Shown here: positions 13,800-23,988 of the stretch, piece after piece
Numbering within the stretch: the stretch's first letter is position 1
Layout of the letters: every line of letters begins with the position of its first letter
Assembly: GCF_000003815.2 (NCBI RefSeq)
Contig: NC_049988.1
Location: 6,019,192-6,083,191 of the forward strand
Length of the DNA: 64,000 bases
Direction: 5' to 3'
Source of the DNA: Branchiostoma floridae
Lineage: Eukaryota; Chordata; Leptocardii; Amphioxiformes; Branchiostomatidae
Program-made: the position numbers and the translations under genes
Notes under the pieces: generated by a model
Databases searched by the model: none
What the model was told of the DNA's origin: nothing
The model's input: only the letters and a program-made list of their open reading frames with translations

Positions 13800-14700
13800 T
13801 GTAGTGGCCTGTGCAGAACTTTTCGCTGTTTGTCACAGCAGCTTTTGCAATAATATTCTATAATTTTTTCTACAGTACAAGTTCCGTGTCAATAATCATA
13901 TCTTTTCTCTTTTGGTGACACTAGCAAATTTGTATGAAGGATATTCTCTTACAAGGTCTCTTAAAAGTCTTAAACAATACAATCTTGGTCCTCTCAGAGG
14001 ACCTCACTCAGAGTTGCATTTTGTATTTAAAAACATTGGTCACATTTCCATTTTGAGATCTTCTGAATCAATTCATCTGATGCTTGTGAATCTTCTGTCT
14101 AATCCTTTGGCTCATTTCACGCATATGGCCTTTAATTTCACGCATAATACTTTGATTTGATTTCCAGGCTGTTGTCCTAGCATTAGTTTCTCATCTGACA
14201 GTTTGGATGACAGACATTTTATCTTGACAAAGCCTCTTCCTAAATCTCTCACAAAGCCTCCTCTGTATTTGAGGCATGTCTTCTTCCAATGCTGATCGAG
14301 CTCGGTTGATATCAATGAGGATAGTACACTGCAGTGATCATCTGATATTTATGTACCTTTTTTATGTCAGTTTATTTTCTCATTGTCAAAGTGTTTATCA
14401 TTTCTTGTAAACTTAAACCAATAAAAGCTATGATGCTGGCCTTCTCTGTGAGCTACCATAGACTCTTGAACCAAGCTTCATAGTCTCATCTGGACAGCCT
14501 ATAATTAAATGTATCATGCAAATATTACTGGTAATAACTTATGCATGGTTTGTCTTTAATTCAATGATTCAATCAGAGATTCTGTCAGAGCAAGGATGTT
14601 ATATAGAGAATAATAATGTCCTTGGTCAGAGGCCTATTGTACTCAATCCTGCATGCTTTATTAGTTTCGATTTCTTTATGTTTCTTCTTAGTCTGATATT
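13800..14700. other. AT-rich gene-poor stretch
   Basis: Only short frames with no recognisable domain. It ends in the CT microsatellite. Confidence 0.4.
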
Positions 14701-14703
14701 TCA

Positions 14704-14878
14704 CTGCTCTCTCTCTCTCTCTCTCTCACTCTCACCTTCTTTTTCTCTCTTGCTCTCTCTCGCTCACACACCTTCTCTTTCTCTCTCGCTCTCTCTCACT
14801 CACCTCTTTCTCTCTCTCTCACTCTTTCTCTCACTCACTCACTCACTCACTCACTCACTCTCACCCTCTCTCTCTCAG
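14704..14878. repeat. (CT)n / (CTCA)n microsatellite
   Basis: Alternating CT and TCAC units with a strict pyrimidine plus-strand bias. Frames reading through it give Ser-Leu runs and are not genes. Confidence 0.95.
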
Positions 14879-15389
14879 TTTAGATATACAGAAATGAAGT
14901 TAAACACTGGTGGCTGTTGCCACTGCAGTTTCAGGATCAATTGGTCCCCAGACGTCTTAGCTCTTTATGCCTTACAAGACTGCTTTGAATTGATGATTGT
15001 GTGTCTCTAGAAATACTGCCCAGAGACATAAATCCTGACCTGCCTTTTATGATTTATCTTTTTAGTTTTCCATGCCTTTTACATTACCTTTTCATTGTTC
15101 CCTTGCTACAAAACTAACAAATGCCCTATTTTTGTCTTTTTTCTCTCTTTTAGAACCTTGAATTCTGAGATGTGTTGACCTATTAGCTGTTCAATTCTTT
15201 CTATCGAAGTGAACAAACTTCTAGTTCTTTAGACAGAACCGCTGGAAATTGAAGGTCAACAAATGACAGATTCTAAACAATGTATGCAATCAAAATATTT
15301 CAAATTTGTTGCTTGAAACTTTTCTGTGAGCTGAAATTCTGTGAACATGCAAGCCTTTCCTAAAGCATTTGTCAATTTTAGAGCTACAA

Positions 15390-15636
15390 TGCTGATGTTG
15401 ATGATGATGATGACTAAGGGTGATGGTGATGTTGATAAGAGTAATGATGATGATGATGATCTTGATGGTAATTATCAAATTGTGATGATGATAATTATGA
15501 TGATGATAATGATAAGAGTAATGATAATGATGATGATGGTAATAGTTGTGATGATGATGATGATGTTGATGGTGAGATGATGATGATGATGATGATGATG
15601 ATGGTGATAATTGTGATGATGATGATGATGACAATA
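15390..15636. repeat. (GAT)n trinucleotide microsatellite
   Basis: Imperfect GAT/AAT/GGT triplets over about 245 bases. The open frames on both strands (Met-Met and His-His runs) are products of the repeat. Confidence 0.95.
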
Positions 15637-15639
15637 CAG

Positions 15640-17100
15640 AAATAGCAGAAAAAAAGAAAATTAAAAATTCATAGTGTTAGCCTATAATATGATCATATCA
15701 TACCATGTTAGGCTACATTACATTACACTACATTATGTCCTGTTTCGTTGAATCATATCATTAGACTATATAGTATTGTACTATAGATTTGCATATGCAG
15801 CATGGCAGCACATAAATGTACAAAATATTACGTCCCTCTATGGTTAGCTAGATATGATCTGTCACAGTATCAGTCATAAAATGATGTTAATCAAACTACA
15901 TGTACTTGAACTGTTAGATATTATTCAATATAATTAATCTATTCATTGAATTGTCTGGACGGTAATCTTGACAATTGAGTAAAATATATAAATCAATACA
16001 TGAAAATGAATTACTTTGCAGGGATATATCAAGCTTTCTATTATAACAAGTCGGACAATGTTATGCTAATCATGTTCAGTAATGTTGAAAAATGACTACT
16101 CTTATTTCATGTCAACATTGTACAATCATTCTGACAAGAAATAAAGTATAGATTTGAACTGCTGTGTCTCTGTCTTGTTTGTCTGCCTTCTGTTTTTAAA
16201 AACACAAAGTTTAACGAGTTCAGGTCTATTCTGATTACTTATTAATTGGCTATACCAATTTAATATGTTGGTTCTCATATTCATAAATAATACTTGTCTG
16301 AAATTGTATATTGGTACACACTATATGGAGTGAGTAAAGTTTGAGTCAAGTTTTAACCCTTTGTTTAAATCTTGCTTTCTTATAATTGCTGAATTTTGGC
16401 AAAGATATATGATGAGAACAAGGAAGATATAATGATGTGTCCTAAGTAAAAGGAAATCATCAGCCACCAGCTGAAATACTTTGCATGAATTAAGCTAGAC
16501 TTTAAAGAAATTTAATTTAAGAGATTTATTGTGAACCAGATACTTTAAATGCAGAAATATTCGCGGTGGATTATGGAATATACGAACCCATCGTTAAAAC
16601 CATCATTTGCAAACATACAGGCATTTTTTTCAGTATTTCACTCTATTTTGTAACATTTCTCCTGCTCTTCGCTTCTTTTTGTCGAACTGCATTGTTTGTT
16701 CTCAGAATCTTTGATGGTACATTTGTTTGTAGAACTCACAAGAGCCAACAGGTGGTTTTGTGATGCTATTTTTGGTACCATCCATTAGCGCCGCCTACTG
16801 GTTCTTACAAAAAGTGCATAAAAGTAAGGAATAATTGCTGATGCCATCCAAACGATTTTATTGATGTAAGTTATGGCGTATTGACGGTAAAAAGTACTTA
16901 TTTTAAGCCATAACATAATAATTGAAAATATCCTCAAAAAATCAATGATATAACTATGTGTATCATTTTATTTTTTCTGTTTAGAGTTTTAAGGGAAAAC
17001 AATCTACCTTTGCATGCAGTGTAATGACCTTTGACATCCACATGTGCACGCACGAACAAATTTCTTTCGGTTTCTTCTTGTGAATTCCTTCCATAAAACC
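15640..17100. other. AT-rich stretch upstream of RRP7A
   Basis: No exon can be supported. The last few hundred bases before 17107 should hold the RRP7A promoter and 5' leader. I see no clear TATA box at the expected distance. Confidence 0.4.
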
Positions 17101-17106
17101 CTCAAA

Positions 17107-20100
17107 ATGAAGAAAACCGCTGCTCCCAATGTATCGGAAGAACCCAATTCCTTCGTACAAGTGTGCCAGGGGTTTTCGGTGAGCGGTTTTACCGCCGTGC
17201 CGGTGAAATTCAGCTCCGGGTGCCAGGCGTGCCAGCTGCTGTACTTGAAGCCGCACCAAGTCCGTGGGACAGACGATAACAAACCTGCAGGAAGAACTCT
17301 GTTTGTACTAAACGTACCGCCTTACTGTACCAAGGACTGTCTACACAGACTCTTCTCAAGGTAAGAACTGTTTGTACTAAACGTGCCGCCTTACTGTACC
17401 AAGGACTGTCTACACAGACTCTTCTCAAGGTAAGAACTGTTTGTACTAAACGTACCGCCTTACTGTACCAAGGACTGTCTACACAGACTCTTCTCAAGGT
17501 AAGAACTGTTTGTACTAAACGTACCGCCTTACTGTACCAAGGACTGTCTACACAGGCTCTTCTCAAGGTAAGAACTGTTTGTACTAAACGTACCACCTTA
17601 CTGTACCAAGGACTGTCTACACAGGCTCTTCTCAAGGTAAGAACTGTTTGTACTAAACGTACCACCTTACTGTACCAAGGACTGTCTACACAGGCTCTTC
17701 TCAAGGTAAGAACTGTTTGTACTAAACGTACCGCCTTACTGTACCAAGGACTGTCTACACAGGCTCTTCTCAAGGTAAGAACTGTTTGTACTAAACGTGC
17801 CGCCTTACTGTACCAAGGACTGTCTACACAGGCTCTTCTCAAGGTAAGAACTGTTGTACTAAACGTACCGCCTTACTGTACCAAGGACTGTCTACACAGG
17901 CTCTTCTCAAGGTAAGAACTGTTTGTACTAAACGTACAACCTTACTGTACCAAGGACTGTCTACACAGGCTCTTCTCAAGGTAAGAACTGTTTGTACTAC
18001 TAGTAAACGTACCACCTTACTGTACCAAGGACTGTCTACACAGGCTCTTCTCAAGGTAACGGACGTAATCAGTGCAGAAACTATTGTTATATGTGCTGTA
18101 TATTCATGGGACCTGCTATGCAATCAAGGCAGAAGATAATGGGGAGGGGGTAGGTATGCATGTAATTTTCCCTCTCTCTAGCGTCAGAGATTGATGCAGA
18201 GTATTAGTAATCATATCATTACAGACTTATTTGATTGTTTCTAATATAAAGTCTGAGATGCAGATACAGAGCTGGTGTGTTACGCCGAAGGGCGGTTATA
18301 TCGGCTATAAAGATACAGATACAGATGCCTTTGAAAGACTGTAATGGACTCTCTGTAACTGTAAACAACCTTTAACCCAGCAAAAAATAAGACATTTAAA
18401 TTTCAGGCACATGAATTTTTTATGTGCTTGCCCGATAGAACAAGAGAATTCTGGAGAGCTTGTCCGACCCTATGTGAACGGGACCATGGTTAAAATCTAA
18501 AAAATGCCAATCTTTTACTTTTGCAGATGTGGGATGGTGGAGGCCGTCCATTTCTGCGAGCGCCCGGGAGGACAGGTCTACGCAGACGACCCGAGCACAT
18601 TCTTCCCAACATCGCAGGAAATCCGAACATTTAAGGTCGCGTACGTCGTGTTTGAGAAGCCGGCGGGGTTGAAGAAAGCCGCGGGGCTGAAGCTGTCCGA
18701 ACCGTTCGTGTTGTCAACCAGAGATCAGCCTGTTGTCACCGGTATGAAGAAATGGTGCCAGAAGTACACACAGGACAGGCCTGATGTGGAACAGTTACAG
18801 GTAGGGTATGAAGAAATGGTGTCAGAAGTACACACAGGACAGGCCTGATGTGACAGAGTTACAGGTAGGGTATGAAGAAATGGTGCCAGAAGTACACACA
18901 GGACAGGCCTGATGTGGAACAGTTACAGGTAGGGTATGAAGAAATGGTGCCAGAAGTACACAGGACAGGCCTGATGTGGAACAGTTACAGGTAGGGTATG
19001 AAGAAATGGTGCCAGAAGTACACACAGGACAGGACAGGCCTGATGTGGAACAGTTACAGGTAGGGTATGAAGAAATGGTGCCAGAAGTACACACAGGACA
19101 GGCCTGATGTGGAACAGTTACAGGTAGGGCATGAAGAAATGGTGTCAGAAGTACACACAGGACAGGCCTGATGTGACAGAGTTACAGGTACTAGATAGAG
19201 TAGGATCAGGGGGCAAATCTTTCCGTCACATGTATGGTCAGGGCGCAAACTTACAGGGGAAAGTTAGGGTCAGAATTCAGGGGGCAAATATTTGGTTCAA
19301 ATGTTGGGTCAGGGTGCAAATTTACAGGGGAAAGATAGGGTCAGAAGTCAGGGGGCAAATATTTGGGTCAAATGTTGGGTCAGGGCGCAAAACAAAAGTG
19401 AGCTGGACAGTTACATAGCACAGAATGACAAGTATATTTAGAATGTAGATGTCTTCCCTGATTAGTATATCCTATTGTGTATACTGTTCCCATGGTAACT
19501 GTTGTTGTTTATTCAGAGTGAGCTGGACAGTTACATGACACAGAATGACAAACATATTCCCTGATCAGTATAACCTATTGTGTATACTGTTCCCATGGTA
19601 ACTGTTGTTGTTTGTACAGAGTGAGCTGGACAGTTACATGACACAGAATGACAAACATATTCCCTGATCAGTATAACCTATTGTGTGTACCGTTCCCATG
19701 GTAACTGTTGTTGTTTGTTCAGAGTGAGCTGGACAGTTACATGGCACAGAATGACAAACATATTCCCTGATCAGTATATCCTATTGTGTGTACTGTTCCC
19801 ATGGTAACTGTTGTTGTTTATTCAGAGTGAGCTGGACAGTTACATGGCGGACTATGACAAGCGTAAACAGGAGGAGCTGGAGAGAGAGAAGTCCCGCGGG
19901 GAGGAACCAGACGAGGAAGGATGGATAACGGTTGGTTACCTTCACAAAACACTGTTTTTACACTAAGAATGGTTTGCATGTGTGTTATGTATGTGTGTTT
20001 GTGTGTGTGTGTAGTTGTGTAGGAGTGGATGTGTGTGTGTGTAGGAGTGTATGTTTGTGTAACTATGTGTAACGTTATATGTGTGTGTGTGTGTGTGTGT

Positions 20101-21118
20101 ACATGTATGATTGAGTGTGTGAGTGTGTATGAGTGAGTGTGTGTGTATGCATGTGTCTGTCTGTGTATGAGTGCCTGTTTGTGTATGAGTATGTGACTGT
20201 GTGTGTGTATGAGTGCATGTGTCTGTATGTGTGTGTATGAGTGTGTGTGAGTTTCTGACTTTGAGTGTGTATGTGTGTGTGTATGGCTGAGTGTGTATGT
20301 GTGTGTGTGTGTATGTGTGTATGAGTGTGTGTGTGTGTGTATGAGTGTGTGTGTGTGTGTGTGTGTATGAGTATGTGTGTGTATGTGTGTGTGTGTATGA
20401 GTGTGTATATGTGACTATGAGTGTGTATATGTGTGTGTATGTGTATGGCTGAGTGTGTGTGTGTTTGTGTGTGTGTATGTGTATGGCTGAGTGTGTGTGT
20501 GTTTGTGTGTGTGTGTATGTGTATGTTTGTATGTGTGTGTATGTGTATGGCTGAGTGTGTGTGTGCATGTGTGTTCACATCTTTTTGAGTGTTTGACCAT
20601 GAACTGCATGTCAATTTGTTTCTATATCTTCCACTTTGGGCAATGTAGTTAGATTAATGCTAGGGTCCCTTACAGCTTGTTTAAGTACTGCATAAGTACT
20701 TAGCTAATTATCATGTGTGTTAAAAGATTTTGATATTTATAGGCAGGGCTTGTCCAAGGAAAAAGCCATTTCATTGCTATCCACCAAATTAAACAAACAC
20801 ACGAGATGAAACTTTAGGTAGTTATATTTCTGACCAATCTTCTAGAAATTTCGTTCTATTGATTAATCTTTGCCCATCAACTTTTCCCAGGTTACCCGTC
20901 ATGGCCGAACCCCCGGCGCGCCGCGTACAGAAGCCATGGAGAAAAAAGCGCTGAAACGGGAGAAGAAGAAACGGTCGCGGCGCGAGCTGATGAACTTCTA
21001 CACGTTCCAGATCCGAGAGTCCAAACGGGAACACATCGCACAGCTCAGGAGAAAGTTTGAAGAAGACAAGGACAAGATAGCCACAATGAAGGCAAACAGG
21101 AGGTTTAGACCATACTAG
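17107..21118 (+). CDS. RRP7A: Ribosomal RNA-processing protein 7 homologue A, four exons
   Basis: Exons 17107-17360, 18527-18800, 19826-19930 and 20891-21118 join in frame (phases 2, 0, 0) into 286 residues; the human protein is about 280. RRP7 acts in the nucleolus in small-subunit processome work on pre-18S rRNA. Family hallmarks visible: an early GFTAVPVKF block, an RNP2-like TLFVLNVPPYCT strand of a degenerate RRM (about residues 66-77), CGMVEAVHF at the exon 1/2 join, EGWITVTRHGR near the exon 3/4 join, then a very basic C-terminal helix ending in the family's RRFRPY-type tail. The start is the first ATG before the conserved block. The exon 3 donor (ACG before GTTGGT) is weak. Oddly, every exon edge is multiplied in tandem arrays, so the donor or acceptor used is inferred from reading frame and homology. 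A polyadenylation signal lies at 21789. Confidence 0.93.
17292..18058 (+). repeat. 69-bp tandem array over the RRP7A exon 1 donor, 11 copies
   Basis: The last about 60 bases of exon 1 plus the first bases of intron 1 are repeated. AAGGTAAG donors fall at about 17361, 17430, 17499, 17568, 17637, 17706, 17775, 17844, 17912 and 17981, with a last AAGGTAAC near 18056. Copies 1-3 carry CACAGACTC and later ones CACAGGCTC. One copy lacks a T and one gained six bases. The unit is 23 codons, but each donor encodes an in-frame TAA, so only the first donor prolongs the RRP7A frame. Confidence 0.95.
18743..19193 (+). repeat. 64-bp tandem array over the RRP7A exon 2 donor, 7 copies
   Basis: TATGAAGAAATGG starts at 18743, 18807, 18871, 18935, 18997 and 19066, with a variant (CATGAAG) at 19130. 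Each copy ends in GTTACAG followed by GTAGGG, the exon 2 donor. The last copy ends GTACTAG. Spacing is 64 bases, apart from a 62- and a 69-base unit. 64 is not a multiple of three, so later donors would shift the frame. Confidence 0.95.
19200..19395 (+). repeat. Short tandem duplication in RRP7A intron 2
   Basis: The words GGGTCAGGGTGCAAA, TTACAGGGGAAAG and CAGGGGGCAAATATTTGG recur about three times between 19207 and 19390, a separate small array between the donor and acceptor arrays of the same intron. Confidence 0.8.
19398..19848 (+). repeat. 103-bp tandem array over the RRP7A exon 3 acceptor, 5 copies
   Basis: AGTGAGCTGGACAGTTACAT, the start of exon 3, occurs at about 19398, 19517, 19620, 19723 and 19826. 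The last four are spaced exactly 103 bases apart, each preceded by an acceptor-like TTCAG or TACAG. Only the last copy continues into the coding exon; the earlier ones run into an in-frame TGA. Confidence 0.95.
19975..20580. repeat. (TG)n-rich satellite in RRP7A intron 3
   Basis: About 600 bases of TGTG with interspersed GTATGAG and GTATGGCTGAG words. The long His-Thr minus-strand frames are repeat artefacts. Confidence 0.95.
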
Positions 21119-21470
21119 TTGTTCAAATACTGTGGATCGTTAAATATTTCCAGCTATTTAATGTTCTTACCATGTCACTGCTATCTCATCGCACAGCTCA
21201 GGAGAACCTTTGAAGAAGACAAGGACAAGATAGCAACAATGAAGGCAAACAGGAGGTTTAGACCATACTAGCTGTTCAAATACTGTGGATCGTTAAATAT
21301 TTCCAGCTATTTAATGTTCTTACCATGTCACTGCTATCTCATCGCACAGCTCAGGAGAACCTTTGAAGAAGACAAGGACAAGATAGCAACAATGAAGGCA
21401 AACAGGAGGTTTAGACCATACTAGCTGTTCAAATACTGTGGATCGTTAAATATTTCCAGCTATTTTATGT
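21035..21470 (+). repeat. 153-bp tandem triplication of the RRP7A 3' end
   Basis: ATCGCACAGCTCAGGAGAA starts at 21035, 21188 and 21341. Each unit repeats the last 27 codons, the TAG stop and about 70 bases of 3' sequence. The first copy differs from the other two (AAAGTTTGAAG versus ACCTTTGAAG), so copies 2 and 3 are closest to each other. Copies 2 and 3 lie in the 3' UTR. Confidence 0.95.
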
Positions 21471-21788
21471 TCATGGTGTCACTACAAACTCATCGCACTG
21501 GTAACACATGCCCTTACATTTCTTACTATGGTTCAAAGGAGAAAGTAAACACTATAGGAATGGCACTTTTACCATCCTGCTGCCAAAATAAGTCCCTGCA
21601 AGTTAAATCAATTTGTAATCTCTTCAGATCGTATGTACCTGAAAAAACTGTGTTTTGTCTTTTTGTTACTATCATAATTGCTACGTGTACACTTAATTTC
21701 AAAATACATCAGTGGAAAAGGACAACTGAAAATTTGTCAAACAGTGAGCTTCACATAAGTATATCTTCTAAAGCTAGAAGTTTTGACA

Positions 21789-21794
21789 AATAAA
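21789..21794 (+). terminator. Polyadenylation signal of RRP7A
   Basis: AATAAA about 670 bases past the stop, after the triplicated 3' end. The next AATAAA on the opposite strand is only about 40 bases on (rc at 21833-21838), as expected for two convergent genes. Confidence 0.5.
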
Positions 21795-21832
21795 AAGACA
21801 GACGGTACAACTTCACTCTTTTTGTCATATTT

Positions 21833-21838
21833 TTTATT
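21833..21838 (-). terminator. Polyadenylation signal of the channel gene
   Basis: TTTATT on the plus strand, AATAAA on the minus strand. It would give the channel gene a 3' UTR of about 1 kb. Closer alternatives cannot be excluded. Confidence 0.35.
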
Positions 21839-22429
21839 CAGATACCTTAAACCCTTCATTGGACTTATATTCCATGGCTGATACCACATGCTGAACAATT
21901 CATACAGAATGCATACATATATTGTCTGGTTCTCCCTTTGTTTTGCATACTCTTTATATTGCCACACTACCTCAAAACTATTACAAAAACAAACACAATA
22001 GCATGAATTTTGACTTATGAAATCTAATCTGTGTTGATGCAATCCATATTGAAGATTTTCCACTGTCTTCCAACACCCAAATTTTCTTACCTCGAATTTT
22101 CAGTCGCACTTCTGTCAACCTTCTTCAGGAGTGACCATTCAGTTACTCTGATCACGTGACTTAGAGACACGTGATTCGAGTAACGAATCATAAGTGCCTG
22201 ACAAATTTTGGTGTTGTATGACTGGAAAATATTCAATACAATAAAACATAGTAAAAAAATCACAACACAACATGCTATATGTACAATCTTTCTACTCTTA
22301 ATTAAATCTACGACAATACTACCTCCATATGCAGGTTAGTGCAGGGGAAATTGAAGCTGTACAGGCATTACCAGATATATATAATATATTTACCTCCACC
22401 AAACATGCACTCACCCATAATAAAAAATT

Positions 22430-22640
22430 GCTTCAACATTTTTACTCAGTAAAGGGGTTGAAAATCTACGTGAATTGGTGTGACTTCAGTAAGTGTTCAT
22501 TATTAGCATTACATGTATGTTATTGATAAGGTGAGTAGCAATAATTATGTACTACTAATAATCATGATTGACCTAAGAACTTGATACACACATTAAGCAG
22601 TAAAATGGTAAGATACATGTTATCGGTAATAATAAGATTA
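22430..22640. repeat. Dispersed repeat copy shared with 36060-36240
   Basis: TTTACTCAGTAAAGGGGTTG and GAATTGGTGTGACTTCAGTA occur here and again at about 36067 and 36099. Weaker matches continue for another 100-150 bases (GATACACA..AAGCAGTAAAAT). It lies in the channel gene's likely 3' UTR. Confidence 0.65.
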
Positions 22641-22868
22641 CATGCTTTCTACCCTTAAATCCAAGATAAGTAATACTATTGGCAGCTTTCTGTTATACCG
22701 TCTATGCTATACGAAATAGATCACTTGTTCTCAGGACCTTTTAAAAACATATACAGTCTTGCCTACCCATGCTGCTTGTGATGTAATACTTAGTAATATG
22801 TCTTGCATAAGTCTAAGAATTCTTAAGTCTATAAGGTCACAGATCATGAGAACTCCCCTTTAAGCCAT

Positions 22869-23945
22869 TCAAGCCCCAGGGCATTTGGATTGGGCTTCTA
22901 AATCTTCAAGAACTATAACTACGTAATGGTATTTTTCAATGGAATCAATGTTTGCTTTCAGGAAAGCATGCATGAGATGGCAATCGGTTACTTCCTCGAT
23001 TTCCGGAAAATGGCGATGGCATTTACTTACTGGTTCCTGTTCAGAATCATTTAGTGGTTTTTGTTCCTGTTCTACTACTACTTGTTCAGAACGGCTGCCA
23101 TCACAGCCAGCATTGTTGCCTGTTCTTTTTACCAATTCGATACCTATGTCCTTGAATGGCTTATCGTCAAGGCGACAGTGGAGATAGAACATGTGAATAA
23201 TTATCGTGAGACCAGAAACGACGAGCGAGACAAGATTTGTCCACCATGCAATGCGGTACAGAGAAGCAAAAGACACAATGCAGTCTACAGTGAATTCCTC
23301 ACTCACTTCACATTTAAAGTTATCCTCAATGCTATACAGAGAGCCATGAGGAACAACGTAAAAAAAACAAAATGAAAACCACAATCAAGATTGCAGTGGA
23401 TAACTGCTTAGCCAAGTAACGATGGTATATCTTATTGCTGTCGACCAACTTTTCAACAAATCTTTTTAACTGTTTTTGGTCAGCAGGTTTTGGGATATAT
23501 TTGGTTTGAGTTTTAGGGTCTTGGGATGCATCTGGTTTCAGAGTCTCATAAAGACCCTCAATATATTGTCGAATGAATTTAAGTTTACAAATAACCTCCC
23601 TGCCTCTTGTTATGTCCCAGACCTGATGTGGTGCGAACATAAAAACAGACTGTGCCACTAACATCATGGTAAATACTAAGTAATCGAAGCTTGTCTGTTT
23701 TCCACATTTAACATTGACAAAGTCATCAAGTTGTGTCGAGTACATCCTTGGGTCCACGAAGGCCACAGCTGACGATCCGTTGACGTTATCTGCATTTGCA
23801 GATACAGTTACAGCGCTCACAAGGTGCACAGGGAAGCATTCTAGACTGGCTTCTGTACAAAGAAAAATACAGATGCAGTCATGCCGTCAAATAGCCTTGG
23901 CACCATCAGATTACTACCGGGGTTCTCTCTCTCTCTCTCTCTCTC

Positions 23946-23988
<43 letters not shown>

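Noticed and set aside
15290-15634. Ser/His-rich and Met-rich frames on both strands
   Set aside because: (GAT)n microsatellite.
17210-18123. Minus-strand frames of 210 and 94 codons made of 23-residue repeats
   Set aside because: They arise because the 69-base RRP7A exon 1 array is a multiple of three and happens to be open on the other strand.
17292-19200. CRISPR-like array
   Set aside because: Repeats are head-to-tail without unique spacers, and the genome is a spliced animal genome.
18822-19248. Minus-strand Cys-Ser-rich repeat frames
   Set aside because: Products of the 64-base exon 2 donor array, whose units shift between frames.
19963-20614. Minus-strand His-Thr frames up to 201 codons
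   Set aside because: (TG)n satellite read on the other strand.
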